Source: Nocardia higoensis NBRC 100133 (GTDB lineage Bacteria; Actinomycetota; Actinomycetes; Mycobacteriales; Mycobacteriaceae). Taken from it: a stretch of 64,000 bases of DNA. Each line of letters begins with the position of its first letter. The stretch's first letter is position 1. The notes below the pieces were generated by a model that was not told where the DNA came from, made no database searches, and saw only the letters and a program-made list of their open reading frames with translations. The DNA lies in NCBI RefSeq assembly GCF_000308595.1, contig NZ_BAGA01000138.1, positions 62,001-126,000 on the forward strand. The letters are read 5' to 3'. The position numbers and the translations under genes are program-made. Below are positions 1-8,501 of this stretch, piece by piece.

Positions 1-252
1 GGACGCGCGAAGTGGGCCAGAGTCACCGGCACCGACGAGAACGGCGACCCGGTCGACATCAGCGGCGAGGGCTTCTTCGCGCGGATGCTGCAGCACGAGG
101 TCGGCCATCTCGACGGCTTCCTCTACGTCGACAAGCTGATCGGCCGCCACGCCCGCGCGGCGAAGAAGACGATCAAGCGCAGGGGCTGGGGCACGCCGGG
201 CCTGAGCTGGGTCCCCGGCGACGTGCCGGACCCGTTCGGCCATGACGACTGA
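1..252 (+). CDS. def: Peptide deformylase, C-terminal part (5' end outside window)
   Basis: Peptide deformylase removes the formyl group from the N-terminal methionine of new proteins. Only the last 83 codons are in the window, in frame 1, ending at the TGA at 250-252. The metal-binding HExxH helix is visible as QHEVGHLDG (two His ligands and the catalytic Glu), followed by the family-typical FLYVDKL. The Cys-containing EGCLS motif and everything before it lie upstream of the window. The stop overlaps the start of the next gene (ATG at 242), so the two are probably translated together. The same def-GNAT-xthA order occurs in M. tuberculosis (Rv0429c-Rv0427c). Confidence 0.93.
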   Translation, partial: GRAKWARVTGTDENGDPVDISGEGFFARMLQHEVGHLDGFLYVDKLIGRHARAAKKTIKRRGWGTPGLSWVPGDVPDPFGHDD

Positions 253-1216
253 TCCGGCTCCCTCGCCGGCGATCGAACCCGGCCGCCGGGTGGTGCTGCG
301 CTACCGGCTGCCCGCCGGCAGTTCCCCGCCGCTGACCGACGTGATCGGCGAGGTACTCGCGCTGGACCCGCTGACCGTGCGCGACAGCGCGGGCGGCACC
401 GTCACCGTCACCGCCGACCAGATCGTCGCGCTGCGCGCCCTCGGCCCCCGCCCGGTCCGCACCGGCGAGATCCGCGCACTGGAAGCGGCGGCCGCCGACG
501 CCTGGCCCGGCCTGGAATACGAGATGATCGACGGCTGGCTGGCCCGCGCCGGGCACGGCTACACCGACCGCGCGAATTCGGCTGTGCCGCTCGGACTTCC
601 GGGCCGACCCGCCCTGCTGGGCCGCGACGTGCTGCACCGGCTGACCGAATGGTTCGCCGCGCGCGAGCTGCCGCCGCGCCTGGTGCTGCCCGACCGGCTG
701 GCGCCCGCGCCGCCGGGCTGGCACACCTGGGGCGAGACCCTGGTGCTCGGCATCGATATCGAGAACTTCGTACTCCCCCAGGGTCCGTCGATGGTCCGCA
801 TCGCGCCCGAACCCGACGAGGCCTGGCTGCAGATGCACGCGCTGCGCGGGGAGGCGCCGCCCGAGCAGCCGGTCGCCCCGCCCGACTACGAGGTGCTCAC
901 GGCGGTCCGTGAGGGCGCGCTCGGCTTCGCCTCGCTGGGCCTGCCCCGCCCCATCGCCATCGCCCGCGGTGCGCTGACCACCGCCCCCGACGGCCGCCGC
1001 TGGGTCGGGCTGACCTGTGTCTCGGTCGCCGCCGAGCATCGCAGGCACGGCTTGGCCGTCCTGGTGAACGCGGAGCTGATCCGCTGGGGCCGCGATCGCG
1101 GCGCCACCCACGCCTACGTCCAGGTCGCCGCGAACAACGCGGGCGCGCTCGCGCTCTACCGCGACCTCGGTTTCGTCGACCACCACCACTACCGCTACGC
1201 CGCCCCGGCGTCGTGA
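242..1216 (+). CDS. GNAT-family N-acetyltransferase (Rv0428c-like)
   Basis: A 324-residue protein. The N-terminal ~90 residues look like a small SH3-like beta domain (RVVLRYRLP, then an alternating hydrophobic stretch around DPLTVRDSAGGTVTVTAD). The C-terminal ~100 residues are a GNAT acetyl-CoA-binding fold: LTCVSVAAEHRRHGLA is the motif A region and VAANNAGALALYRDLGF the motif B region. It overlaps the end of def by 11 bases and is followed 34 bases later by xthA. By position and architecture it matches M. tuberculosis Rv0428c. The acceptor substrate is unknown; the conserved link with def hints at protein N-terminus or translation chemistry, which is inference. Confidence 0.85.
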   Translation: MTTDPAPSPAIEPGRRVVLRYRLPAGSSPPLTDVIGEVLALDPLTVRDSAGGTVTVTADQIVALRALGPRPVRTGEIRALEAAAADAWPGLEYEMIDGWLARAGHGYTDRANSAVPLGLPGRPALLGRDVLHRLTEWFAARELPPRLVLPDRLAPAPPGWHTWGETLVLGIDIENFVLPQGPSMVRIAPEPDEAWLQMHALRGEAPPEQPVAPPDYEVLTAVREGALGFASLGLPRPIAIARGALTTAPDGRRWVGLTCVSVAAEHRRHGLAVLVNAELIRWGRDRGATHAYVQVAANNAGALALYRDLGFVDHHHYRYAAPAS

Positions 1217-1250
1217 CCCCGGCACCGCCCGCGGTGAGGAAGGCTCTTTC

Positions 1251-2102
1251 GTGCGACTGGCCACCTGGAATGTCAATTCGATCCGCTCCCGAGTGGACCG
1301 GGTGACCGCCTGGCTCGACGAGCACGACATCGACGTGCTGGCCATGCAGGAAACCAAGTGCCGCGACGACCAGTTCCCCTTCGAGCGCTTCGACGAACTC
1401 GGCTACGAGGTGGCCCACCTCGGCGTGAACCAGTGGAACGGCGTGGCCATCGCCTCCCGCGTGGGACTCGACGACGTGGCGAGCGCCTTCCCCGGCCAGC
1501 CCGGCTTCGACAAGGAAGCCGCGACCGCCCTGCTGCCCAGCCCGGTGGTGGAATCGCGGGCGCTGGCGGCGACCTGCGGTGGCGTGCGGGTGTGGAGCCT
1601 GTATGTGCCCAACGGCCGCGCCCTCGACGATCCGCACTACACCTACAAACTCGAATGGCTGTCGGTGCTGCGCGACAATGCCGAGCGGTGGCTGGCCGAA
1701 CGTCCCGAGGCCAGGATCGCGCTGGTCGGCGATTGGAACATCGCGCCGACCGATGACGACGTGTGGAATCCGGAGCTGTTCCGGGACAAGACGCACACCT
1801 CCGGTCCCGAGCGCGCGGCCTTCACCGCCGTCCTGGACACCGGATTCACCGATGTGATGCGCCCGTTCGCTCCCGGCCCCGGCGTCTACACCTACTGGGA
1901 CTACACCCAGCTGCGCTTCCCACGCAAGGAAGGCATGCGCATCGATTTCGTGCTGGCCTCTCCGGCTCTGGCGGCCACCGTCGTCGACGCGGGCGTCGAC
2001 CGAGAAGCCAGGAAAGGCAAGGGCGCCAGCGACCACGCGCCCGTGATCGCCGAATTCGACATCCCGGCCGAGGCGGGCGCTCGGGGCGCCGACTCCCGCT
2101 GA
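1251..2102 (+). CDS. xthA: Exodeoxyribonuclease III (AP endonuclease family)
   Basis: Magnesium-dependent exonuclease III/AP endonuclease of base-excision repair, 283 residues, the usual length. The active-site blocks are all present: WNVNSIRSR (Asn7 region), MQETK (metal-binding Glu), LYVPNGR, VGDWNIAPTD (Asp/Asn pair) and the terminal GASDHAPV with the catalytic Asp-His. The start is a GTG at 1251 with GAGGAAGG about 8 bases upstream. It is third in the def-GNAT-xthA group. It is followed by about 200 bases that contain the likely promoter of the conservon operon. Confidence 0.95.
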   Translation: MRLATWNVNSIRSRVDRVTAWLDEHDIDVLAMQETKCRDDQFPFERFDELGYEVAHLGVNQWNGVAIASRVGLDDVASAFPGQPGFDKEAATALLPSPVVESRALAATCGGVRVWSLYVPNGRALDDPHYTYKLEWLSVLRDNAERWLAERPEARIALVGDWNIAPTDDDVWNPELFRDKTHTSGPERAAFTAVLDTGFTDVMRPFAPGPGVYTYWDYTQLRFPRKEGMRIDFVLASPALAATVVDAGVDREARKGKGASDHAPVIAEFDIPAEAGARGADSR

Positions 2103-2176
2103 ATCAGCCGCTTGCACACCGGGATCGCCCGCTGCGCAACCCGACGGACCGCCCTGCCAGGGCGTTTGTCCCCGGG

Positions 2177-2205
2177 TGGCCAATGCCCATGGAGCTGGCT
2201 ATGCT
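2177..2205 (+). promoter_or_regulatory. Candidate sigma-70-type promoter of the conservon operon
   Basis: TGGCCA at 2177-2182 and TATGCT at 2200-2205 are separated by 17 bases, and the -10 is preceded by TGGC. Transcription would start near 2212, leaving a leader of about 100 bases before the GTG at 2313. No other strong promoter-like pair is seen between xthA and the conservon. This is a pattern match only. Confidence 0.4.
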
Positions 2206-2312
2206 TTGGCCCGATTGATGCTTGTCGGGGCGCGTATTTCGATCGACTCGGCGACGCAGAAGGGGAGCTGCGACAGCACGGGCCAGCCCCCGCGAGCGTG
2301 AAAGTGCAGGGC

Positions 2313-3734
2313 GTGTCAGATTCATCGAATCCGTCGGCGGACGAACAGACGGTTCCCGGGCGTGCGGCCCTCGCAACGGTCCCGGCACTGTGTATCGCCG
2401 TCACCGCCGGATCGGCCGCTGCGGCCTACCTGCTCACGGAGGGATGGGCCCGCATCCCGCTCACCGTCGGCATCGCCGTCGTCGGCGCCCTGCTGACGAT
2501 CGCGGTGTTCGCCGCGCTCTGGTTCCGCCGTAGAGCCGCGATGACCGCGCGTGCGGTGACCGCCGCCGAGAGCCGGGCCGCCGAGGCCGAGCGCAGCCGT
2601 CAGGATGCCGAGAGTCGTTGCGCGGCAATGGAATCAATGGTGGCCGAGGAGCGCGCCGCAACGTCCAGGGCGATCGACGTCGCCCGCCGCGACGAGAGCC
2701 GCAGGACCGCCGCGCTGGCCGCCTTCGCCGGCGCCGCCGGACGCATCCAGGCGATGACCACCAGCATGCTCGCCGAGTTGCGCGAGATGGAGCACCGTCA
2801 CGAAGATCCCAAGGTGCTGGCCGATCTGCTGCTGCTCGACCACCGCACGGCCCAGGCGGGCAGGCTGGCCGACTCCATCGCGGTACTCAGCGGCGCGCGC
2901 TCGGGTAGACGCTGGGCCAAGCCGATCAGCATGGAGTCGATCCTGCGCGGCGCGATGGGCCGGGTCGCCGGTTACCAGCGGGTGCGGCTGCGCGCGATCG
3001 CCGAGATCGCCGTCGCCGGGCACGCCGCCGAAGGCGTGATGCACGCACTCGCCGAGCTGCTCGACAACGCCTGCAACTTCTCCCCGCCGACCACCGAAGT
3101 GCACGTCTACGCCGCCGAAGTCCCCGCGGGCGTCATCGTCACCATCGAGGACAGCGGCCTGGTGATGGGCGAATCCGCGCTGCGCCGAGCCGAACTCGCG
3201 GTGTCGAGCGGGCGCGACGGCAACACTCAGGCCGAGGCCGACCTGGCCGCGCTCACCGGCACCCGGCTCGGCCTCGCCGTCGTCGGCCACCTGGCACGCA
3301 AGCACGGTCTCACCGTCTCCTACCGCCCGTCGGCCATCGGCGGCACCGCGGTGGTCGTGGTGGTCCCGCGCGAACTCACCGCCCAGCTCGACAACGCCCA
3401 CACACCCGCCTCGGTCCGGGCCTCGGCCCCCGCTCCCATCGCGGCCGTCGCGTCCGCGCCGCAAGCGCACCAGGAACCGGCCCGGGCTCAACTGCTCGGC
3501 GACGACGCACCGCTGCCGAAGCGCAAGCGCGGCCAGACGCTGGCCGCTGCCCACCCCGAGGGCCTGGTCGAAAAGCGCACCCCGGGTTCGGCCACCCTGC
3601 GCGCCGCGCAGGAACCGACGTCGCCGCCCACGCGGCCCGCCGCGCTGGGAGCTTTCCAACGGGCGTTCGCCGGGCGTGACGCCCAGGATCACGTCCCCCC
3701 GTCCCCGCCCGTCGCTCTGGAGAACGATCGATGA
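2313..3734 (+). CDS. cvnA: Conservon sensor kinase-like membrane protein (CvnA)
   Basis: First gene of a conservon. A short cytoplasmic N-terminus precedes two hydrophobic helices (about residues 19-40 and 46-68), a coiled-coil-like Ala/Glu/Arg-rich stretch, a degenerate dimerisation block (LLLLDHRTAQAGRLADSI, ~173-190) and a histidine-kinase ATPase domain. That domain has the N-box ELLDNACNFS (~247) and the G-box GTRLGLAVVGHL (~315). The C-terminal ~110 residues are Pro/Ala-rich and likely disordered. The frame stays open upstream of 2313, but upstream codons encode no conserved sequence. I prefer GTG 2313, with GTG 2298 and 2304 as alternatives; no strong ribosome site decides. The stop overlaps cvnB by four bases. 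In Streptomyces, conservon products form a membrane complex compared to eukaryotic G-protein-coupled receptor systems. Confidence 0.85.
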   Translation: MSDSSNPSADEQTVPGRAALATVPALCIAVTAGSAAAAYLLTEGWARIPLTVGIAVVGALLTIAVFAALWFRRRAAMTARAVTAAESRAAEAERSRQDAESRCAAMESMVAEERAATSRAIDVARRDESRRTAALAAFAGAAGRIQAMTTSMLAELREMEHRHEDPKVLADLLLLDHRTAQAGRLADSIAVLSGARSGRRWAKPISMESILRGAMGRVAGYQRVRLRAIAEIAVAGHAAEGVMHALAELLDNACNFSPPTTEVHVYAAEVPAGVIVTIEDSGLVMGESALRRAELAVSSGRDGNTQAEADLAALTGTRLGLAVVGHLARKHGLTVSYRPSAIGGTAVVVVVPRELTAQLDNAHTPASVRASAPAPIAAVASAPQAHQEPARAQLLGDDAPLPKRKRGQTLAAAHPEGLVEKRTPGSATLRAAQEPTSPPTRPAALGAFQRAFAGRDAQDHVPPSPPVALENDR

Positions 3735-4150
3735 CCTCTTCGACCACCCCCGCTCAGCTCGGCTGGCTGCTCGAGCAGTTGCTACAGCGCACCCCGCAGA
3801 CCAGGCACGCGCTACTGCTGTCCGGTGACGGCCTGAAGATCTGCCACACGCCGGAGCTGACCATCGACAAGGCCGACCAGCTGGCCGCCATCGCCGCGGG
3901 CATCCAGTCCCTCGCCCACGGCGCCTCGGCCGAATTCGGGGACGGCAGAAGCGGTGTGCGCCAATCGATGACCGAGTTCTACGGCGGCATCCTGTTCATC
4001 GTCGAAGCCGGCCTCGGCGCGCATCTGGCCGTGCTGGCCGACGAGGACGCCGACGCCGGACTGATCGGCCACAACATGCGCGAACTCGTCGAGCAGCTCG
4101 GCGATCAGCTCACCGCCGCACCGCGAGTAGCCGGGGCGAGCAGAACGTGA
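3731..4150 (+). CDS. cvnB: Roadblock/LC7 domain protein (CvnB)
   Basis: A 139-residue protein with the roadblock/LC7 fold: LGWLLEQLLQRTPQTRHALLLSGDGLKI, then central ADQLAAIAAGIQSLAHG and the beta-strand GILFIVEAGLGAHLAVLADEDA. Roadblock proteins of this type regulate small GTPases and are the second component of conservons, likely acting on the CvnD GTPase. The ATG overlaps the cvnA stop (ATGA), and its own stop overlaps the GTG of the next gene, so translation is coupled along the operon. Confidence 0.92.
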   Translation: MTSSTTPAQLGWLLEQLLQRTPQTRHALLLSGDGLKICHTPELTIDKADQLAAIAAGIQSLAHGASAEFGDGRSGVRQSMTEFYGGILFIVEAGLGAHLAVLADEDADAGLIGHNMRELVEQLGDQLTAAPRVAGASRT

Positions 4151-4512
4151 GCAGATCCAGACCGGGACGTGACGACAGCCCCGACCGGCTCTACACGCTC
4201 ACCGGTGGCCGCAGCCAACCCGACACGGACTCTTTCGATCTGGTGACCCTGGTGGTCAGCGAATCCGAGCCTGCGCCGGGCATGCCCTCCGAGCACGCCG
4301 CGATCCTGCGCATCTGCCGTTCCCCCACCTCGGTGGTGGAGATCGCGGCCGAGTTGCGGCTGCCGGTCGGCATCACCACGGTGTTGCTCTCCGACCTGCT
4401 GGCGGCGGGCAAGATCACCGTGCGTCATCCACGAGCCGGGCGCTACGGCGACCACCTGGTTCTCGACTCCACCACCCTCGAGAAGGTGCTTGTTGGACTC
4501 CGCAGTCTCTAA
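4147..4512 (+). CDS. cvnC: DUF742 winged-helix-like protein (CvnC)
   Basis: A 121-residue DUF742 protein, third component of the conservon. Visible family features are the N-terminal LYTLTGGR, the helix-turn-helix-like stretch HAAILRICRSPTSVVEIAAELRLPVG, then VLLSDLLAAGKITV, which resembles a winged helix. DNA binding is inferred, not shown. The GTG start sits inside the cvnB stop (GTGA), and its last codons overlap the start of cvnD. Confidence 0.9.
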   Translation: MSRSRPGRDDSPDRLYTLTGGRSQPDTDSFDLVTLVVSESEPAPGMPSEHAAILRICRSPTSVVEIAAELRLPVGITTVLLSDLLAAGKITVRHPRAGRYGDHLVLDSTTLEKVLVGLRSL

Positions 4513-5125
4513 CACATCGATGGCGACGACCGCGCCCCTGCGGTCGGAGGTGCCACTGCTCGGCACCGCCAGCCAGGGCCTCAAAATCGTCATCGTCGGC
4601 GGTTTCGGCGTGGGCAAGACCACCATGGTCCGTTCGGTCAGTGAGATCCGCCCGTTGGACACCGAGGCCACCATGACCGACGCGGGCGTGGGCATCGACG
4701 ATCCCACCGGCGCCCCCGGCAAGTCGACGACCACCGTGGCCTTCGACTTCGGCCGCATCACCATCGACGCCGAGAACGTGCTCTACCTGTTCGGCGCCCC
4801 GGGCCAGCAGCGCTTCTGGTTCCTGTGGGACCGGTTGTTCAGCGGTGCGCTCGGCGCGATCGTGCTCGTGGATCGCCGCCGGATCTCGGACTCGTGGTAT
4901 GCCATCGACCGGCTGGAGAGCCAGGGCACCGCTTTCGTGGTGGCCTGCAACAACTTCGGCGGCGAGACGCAGCAACTCGACGAGGTACGCGACGCACTGG
5001 ACCTGGATCCCGATGTGCCGCTGCTGGATTGCGACGCGCGCTCACGCGAGTCGTGTAAGCAGGTACTGGTCACCTTGGTCGAGCAACTGTACGCGCGCGC
5101 CCGGGCGAACGGAGGGCTGTCGTGA
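4493..5125 (+). CDS. cvnD: Conservon GTP/ATP-binding protein (CvnD)
   Basis: A small Ras-like P-loop GTPase of about 210 residues and the fourth conservon component. Walker A is GGFGVGKTT (~36-44), and the switch II region is LFGAPGQQRFWFLWDR, with GQQ in place of the DxxG found in Ras. The chosen start is TTG 4493 (MDSAVSN), which gives the usual conservon N-terminus and lies inside the end of cvnC; TTG 4490 and ATG 4520 are alternatives. Its stop overlaps the P450 start by four bases. It probably cycles nucleotide under control of CvnA and CvnB. Confidence 0.9.
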   Translation: MDSAVSNTSMATTAPLRSEVPLLGTASQGLKIVIVGGFGVGKTTMVRSVSEIRPLDTEATMTDAGVGIDDPTGAPGKSTTTVAFDFGRITIDAENVLYLFGAPGQQRFWFLWDRLFSGALGAIVLVDRRRISDSWYAIDRLESQGTAFVVACNNFGGETQQLDEVRDALDLDPDVPLLDCDARSRESCKQVLVTLVEQLYARARANGGLS

Positions 5126-6396
5126 GTTCCCCCGAGCAGGCCACCGCCCCGCCGGTCGGATGCCCCGCGCATCCGGGCGCGGTGCCGTTGGACGGCCCCG
5201 AATTCCTCGCCGATCCCTACGGCCTCTACGCCCGCGTGCGGCGCGAGTACGGCCCGGTGGTGCCGGTGGAGCTGTTCGGCGGCTTCCCGGCCTGGCTGGT
5301 GATCGGTTATCGCGAACTCCACCAGGTGACAAGCGATTCCGAGCTGTTCAACCGCAAGTCCGACAACTGGAACCAGTGGCCGAACGTCCCCGAGGACTGG
5401 CCGCTACGCCCGATGATCGGCATGCCGGTGCCCTCGATCTACTACACCGTCGGCGCCGAGCACCGCAGGCACTCCGAAGTGGTGGAAGCCGCGCTCGACG
5501 GGGTGGATCCGTTCGCGCTGCGTCGCACCGTCGAGGACATCGCCGACCGGTTGATCGACTCGTTCTGCGGGCGTGGCCGGGCCGATCTGGTGCCCGAGTA
5601 CGCCGAGCCGCTGCCGCTGCTGGCGCTGGCCTCCACACTCGGCCTGTCCCCCGAGGAGGGCTCGCTGCTGGCCTGGACCATGCGCGCGTTCTCGCAGGGC
5701 GGCGCCGACGCCCAGGCCGCGCACGTGCGCTTCTACGAGCAGATCTCGCGCCTGGTCGCCAAGGCCAGGGTCACCGGCGGCGACGACATCGTCACCCGCA
5801 TACTCGACTACCCCGCGCCGTTCACCGAGCAGGAGACCATCCACAACCTGATGGCCATCACGGCGGCGGGCTACCTGCCCACCTCCGACTGGTTGGTGAA
5901 CTCGGTGCGCCTCATGCTCGTCGACGACCGCTTCGCGGCCGCACTCGGCGGCGGCAGGCACAGCATCGGCCAGGCCATGAACGAAGTGCTGTGGGAGGAC
6001 GCGCCGACCCAGATCCTGGCCGGCCGCTGGGCCACCCGCGACACCCGGCTCGGCAACCAGGTCATCCGGGCAGGCGACATGCTGCTGCTCGGGCTCGGCG
6101 CCGCCAATTCCGACCCGCACGTGCGCCAGCAACTCGGCGACGCGCCCGAACCGGCGCAGTCGGGCAACAGCGCGCACTTCGCCTTCAGCCACGGCGAATT
6201 CCGCTGCCCGTTCCCGGCCCAGCAGATCGCCGAGGTGATCGCCCGCACCGGTATCGAAGTGCTGCTCGACCGGCTGCCCGATATCGATCTCGCCGTCCCC
6301 GAGCACGAACTGGTCCGCAAGCCCAACCCGTGGCTGCGCGGTATGAGCAGCGTGCCCGTCCGCTACACACCGGTTCCCGTCGTCGGAGGTTTTTAA
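5122..6396 (+). CDS. CYP157-like cytochrome P450 without ExxR motif
   Basis: A 424-residue P450-fold protein translationally coupled to cvnD. The heme-binding loop is FSHGEFRCPFPAQ, with the thiolate Cys near residue 362. Two hallmarks are abnormal. The K-helix reads NEVLWEDAP (about 286-294), so the Arg of ExxR is Trp. The I-helix reads TAAGYLPTSDW (~246-256), with no acid-threonine pair for oxygen activation. Published work on Streptomyces CYP157 describes natural loss of ExxR (ExxW), and those genes sit next to conservons and a CYP154 partner, exactly as here. It may be a redox-inactive or unusual P450, perhaps a heme-binding sensor or partner of the next P450; that role is inference. Confidence 0.9.
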   Translation: MSSPEQATAPPVGCPAHPGAVPLDGPEFLADPYGLYARVRREYGPVVPVELFGGFPAWLVIGYRELHQVTSDSELFNRKSDNWNQWPNVPEDWPLRPMIGMPVPSIYYTVGAEHRRHSEVVEAALDGVDPFALRRTVEDIADRLIDSFCGRGRADLVPEYAEPLPLLALASTLGLSPEEGSLLAWTMRAFSQGGADAQAAHVRFYEQISRLVAKARVTGGDDIVTRILDYPAPFTEQETIHNLMAITAAGYLPTSDWLVNSVRLMLVDDRFAAALGGGRHSIGQAMNEVLWEDAPTQILAGRWATRDTRLGNQVIRAGDMLLLGLGAANSDPHVRQQLGDAPEPAQSGNSAHFAFSHGEFRCPFPAQQIAEVIARTGIEVLLDRLPDIDLAVPEHELVRKPNPWLRGMSSVPVRYTPVPVVGGF

Positions 6397-7656
6397 GTGA
6401 GTTGCCCGCACACAGACCCAGATCATGCCGGGAGCGACAGCTCCGACACCATCGTCATCGACCCGCTGATCTCGGACCTGGCGGGCGAGACCAGCCGGCT
6501 GCGTGAGTCGGGTCCCCTGGCGAAGATCGAATTGCTCGGCGTGCCCGCCTACACCGTCACCCGGCACGCGCTGGCCAGACAGCTGCTCACCGACAGCAGG
6601 CTGGTCAAGGACATCAACTCCTGGTCGCTGTGGCAGACCGGCGCCGTCACCAGGCAGTGGCCGCTGATCGGCATGATCGATGTGGACCGCTCGATGTTCA
6701 GCGTGGACGGCACCGAGCACCGCAGGCTGCGTATCAAGACCACGCAGGCGCTGACCCGCCGCCGCCTGGACGCGCTGAAGCCCCGCATCGAGCAGTACGT
6801 CGCCGAACTGCTCGGCGATCTGGAGCGCGCCGCCGCCGGGGGCGAGCCCGTCGATCTGAAGGCGATCTTCGCCTATCCGCTGCCGATGCAGGTGATCGGC
6901 GACCTGATGGGCGTGCCCGAGTCCGATCAGCAGATGCTGCTCGACTGGTACAAGGCGTTCTTCTCGATCATGACCCCGCAGGACGAGCGCCTGCAGGTGA
7001 TCGATCTGCTGGACGAGTACTTCACCGCGATGGTGCGCGCCAAGACCGCCGAGCCGGGCGACGACTTCACCTCCGCGCTGATCTACTCCACCGACGAGGA
7101 GACCCCGCTCACCGAGGAAGAGGTGATCGGCAACCTCAAGGCGCTGGTCGCCGCGGGCCACGAGACCACCGTCAACCTGATCCTGGCCACGGTGCGCGCG
7201 CTGCTCGCCGACCCGGATCAGATGGCGCTGGTGCGCTCGGGCGAGGTGTCCTGGGAGACCGCCATCGAGGAGACGCTGCGCTTCGACGGCCCGGTGATCC
7301 ACCTGCTCATGCGCTTCGCCACCGAGGACATCGACCTCGGCGACGCGGTCGTCCCGAAGGGCGCGGGCGTGGTCATCTCCTACCGCGCGATCGGCCGCGA
7401 CACCGAGGTGCACGGCGCGGACGCGGACGTCTTCGACATCACCCGCGCCACCGCCAACCGGCACATCTCCTTCGGCTACGGCCCGCACATCTGCCCCGGC
7501 GCGGCCCTGGCCAGGCTGGAAGCCTCGATCGCGGTGCCCGCCCTGTTCGAGCGCTTCCCCGAGCTGCGCCTGGCGGTGCCGGTCGAGCAGATCGTGAACA
7601 TGCCGGTCCTCACCCAGAACGACCTCGCGCAGTTCCCGGTGCACCTCGGCGGCTGA
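6397..7656 (+). CDS. CYP154-like cytochrome P450
   Basis: A 419-residue canonical bacterial P450. The I-helix has AAGHETT (~251-257), the K-helix EETLRFDGP supplies ExxR, and the heme loop is FGYGPHICPGAALAR with Cys near 366. The GTG start follows the previous stop directly with no spacer, so the pair is co-translated. In Streptomyces conservons the ExxR-less CYP157 is typically paired with a CYP154, and this gene takes that place. Substrate unknown. It needs ferredoxin and reductase partners that are not in this operon. Confidence 0.92.
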   Translation: MSCPHTDPDHAGSDSSDTIVIDPLISDLAGETSRLRESGPLAKIELLGVPAYTVTRHALARQLLTDSRLVKDINSWSLWQTGAVTRQWPLIGMIDVDRSMFSVDGTEHRRLRIKTTQALTRRRLDALKPRIEQYVAELLGDLERAAAGGEPVDLKAIFAYPLPMQVIGDLMGVPESDQQMLLDWYKAFFSIMTPQDERLQVIDLLDEYFTAMVRAKTAEPGDDFTSALIYSTDEETPLTEEEVIGNLKALVAAGHETTVNLILATVRALLADPDQMALVRSGEVSWETAIEETLRFDGPVIHLLMRFATEDIDLGDAVVPKGAGVVISYRAIGRDTEVHGADADVFDITRATANRHISFGYGPHICPGAALARLEASIAVPALFERFPELRLAVPVEQIVNMPVLTQNDLAQFPVHLGG

Positions 7657-7676
7657 CCCGCCGCGTTCGGTTCCGG

Positions 7677-7707
7677 CCGGCTGGGCGATGACCTTTCGCT
7701 CAGCCGG
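7677..7707 (+). terminator. Terminator of the conservon-P450 operon
   Basis: CCGGCTGGGCGA at 7677-7688 pairs with TCGCTCAGCCGG at 7696-7707 (11 of 12 positions) around a 7-base loop. It lies about 20 bases after the second P450 stop. There is no T-run, as is common in actinobacteria. Confidence 0.65.
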
Positions 7708-7844
7708 AATACAACTCGTCTCCGCAGGTCAGCGGCCTGCCGTGGACATTTCCGAGCACGGCGGGCCAGGTGCGCGGACCTACTCTCGACGCGTCAGGTG
7801 CCGGTGTCCCGCACCGGTTTTTCGCGTCTACGAGGAGTTCGCGC

Positions 7845-8363
7845 ATGACCACCTCCACCTCCGCGCTGGGCGCGGTGATCGCCGCCAACCACGACGCCGT
7901 GACCGCCGACGCGTCCCAGGCCGCCGTCGTCTTCAAGGCGTCCGCGACCGCGCACGACGCCGTGGCCAGTACCGTCACCGCGCGCCGGTTCCAGGTCGAG
8001 GTGGACGAGCCGCCCGCGCTCGGCGGCGCCGACAGCGCGGCCAACCCGGTCGAGTACTACCTGGCCTCGCTGCTGTCCTGCCAGGTGGTGACCTGGCGGG
8101 TGTGGGCGGACAAGCTCGGCATCGCCGTGGACGACATCCGCGCCACCGCCGAGGGCGATCTGGACGTGCGCGGGTTCTTCGGTTTCGACGACGCGGTGCG
8201 CCCCGGCTTCGGCGAGGTGCGGGTGCGCGTCGAGATCACCGGCCCCGAGTCGCGCGAGCGCTACCTCGAACTCCAGCGGGCCGTCGACGCCCACTGCCCC
8301 GTTCTCGACCTCACCCGCAACCCGACCCCGGTCGTCACCACCCTGGTCACCCCGGAGGTCTGA
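7845..8363 (+). CDS. OsmC/Ohr-family protein
   Basis: A 172-residue OsmC-fold protein. The two family cysteines are present in context: YYLASLLSCQVVTW and VDAHCPVLDLTRNPTPV. These Cys pairs reduce organic hydroperoxides in Ohr/OsmC enzymes. The start at ATG 7845 has GAGGAG 8 bases upstream; the frame is open earlier but without a better site. It stands alone, with a terminator before it and the MMPL promoter after it. Whether it is Ohr or a general OsmC member cannot be decided by eye. Confidence 0.87.
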   Translation: MTTSTSALGAVIAANHDAVTADASQAAVVFKASATAHDAVASTVTARRFQVEVDEPPALGGADSAANPVEYYLASLLSCQVVTWRVWADKLGIAVDDIRATAEGDLDVRGFFGFDDAVRPGFGEVRVRVEITGPESRERYLELQRAVDAHCPVLDLTRNPTPVVTTLVTPEV

Positions 8364-8447
8364 ACCCCTTTCCGAGGGCCGTGACCGGACTCACCCTCGT
8401 TGATCGAAGTGGCCAGCATCACCGAGTAACGGCGTTCTGTTCGGACG

Positions 8448-8464
8448 ACCGTACGGTTTACCGT
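8448..8464. promoter_or_regulatory. Overlapping palindromes at the MMPL gene promoter (TetR-type operator)
   Basis: ACCGTACGGT (8448-8457) is a perfect 10-base palindrome and shares its right arm with a second inverted repeat, ACGGT-TT-ACCGT (8453-8464). This gives three half-sites in 17 bases, 38 bases upstream of the MMPL start. TACCGT (8459-8464) could be the -10 element, so binding would block transcription. The convergent TetR gene at 10743-11495 is the obvious candidate repressor. Confidence 0.55.
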
Positions 8465-8501
8465 TCGGGGAAACGTTTCTTCGGATGGGGAGCTCGAGTC
8501 G

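Noticed and set aside
5404..7644. Very long open frame on the minus strand opposite the two P450 genes
   Set aside because: It is antisense to two clearly conserved genes, has no family motifs, and is an expected by-product of high GC third positions.
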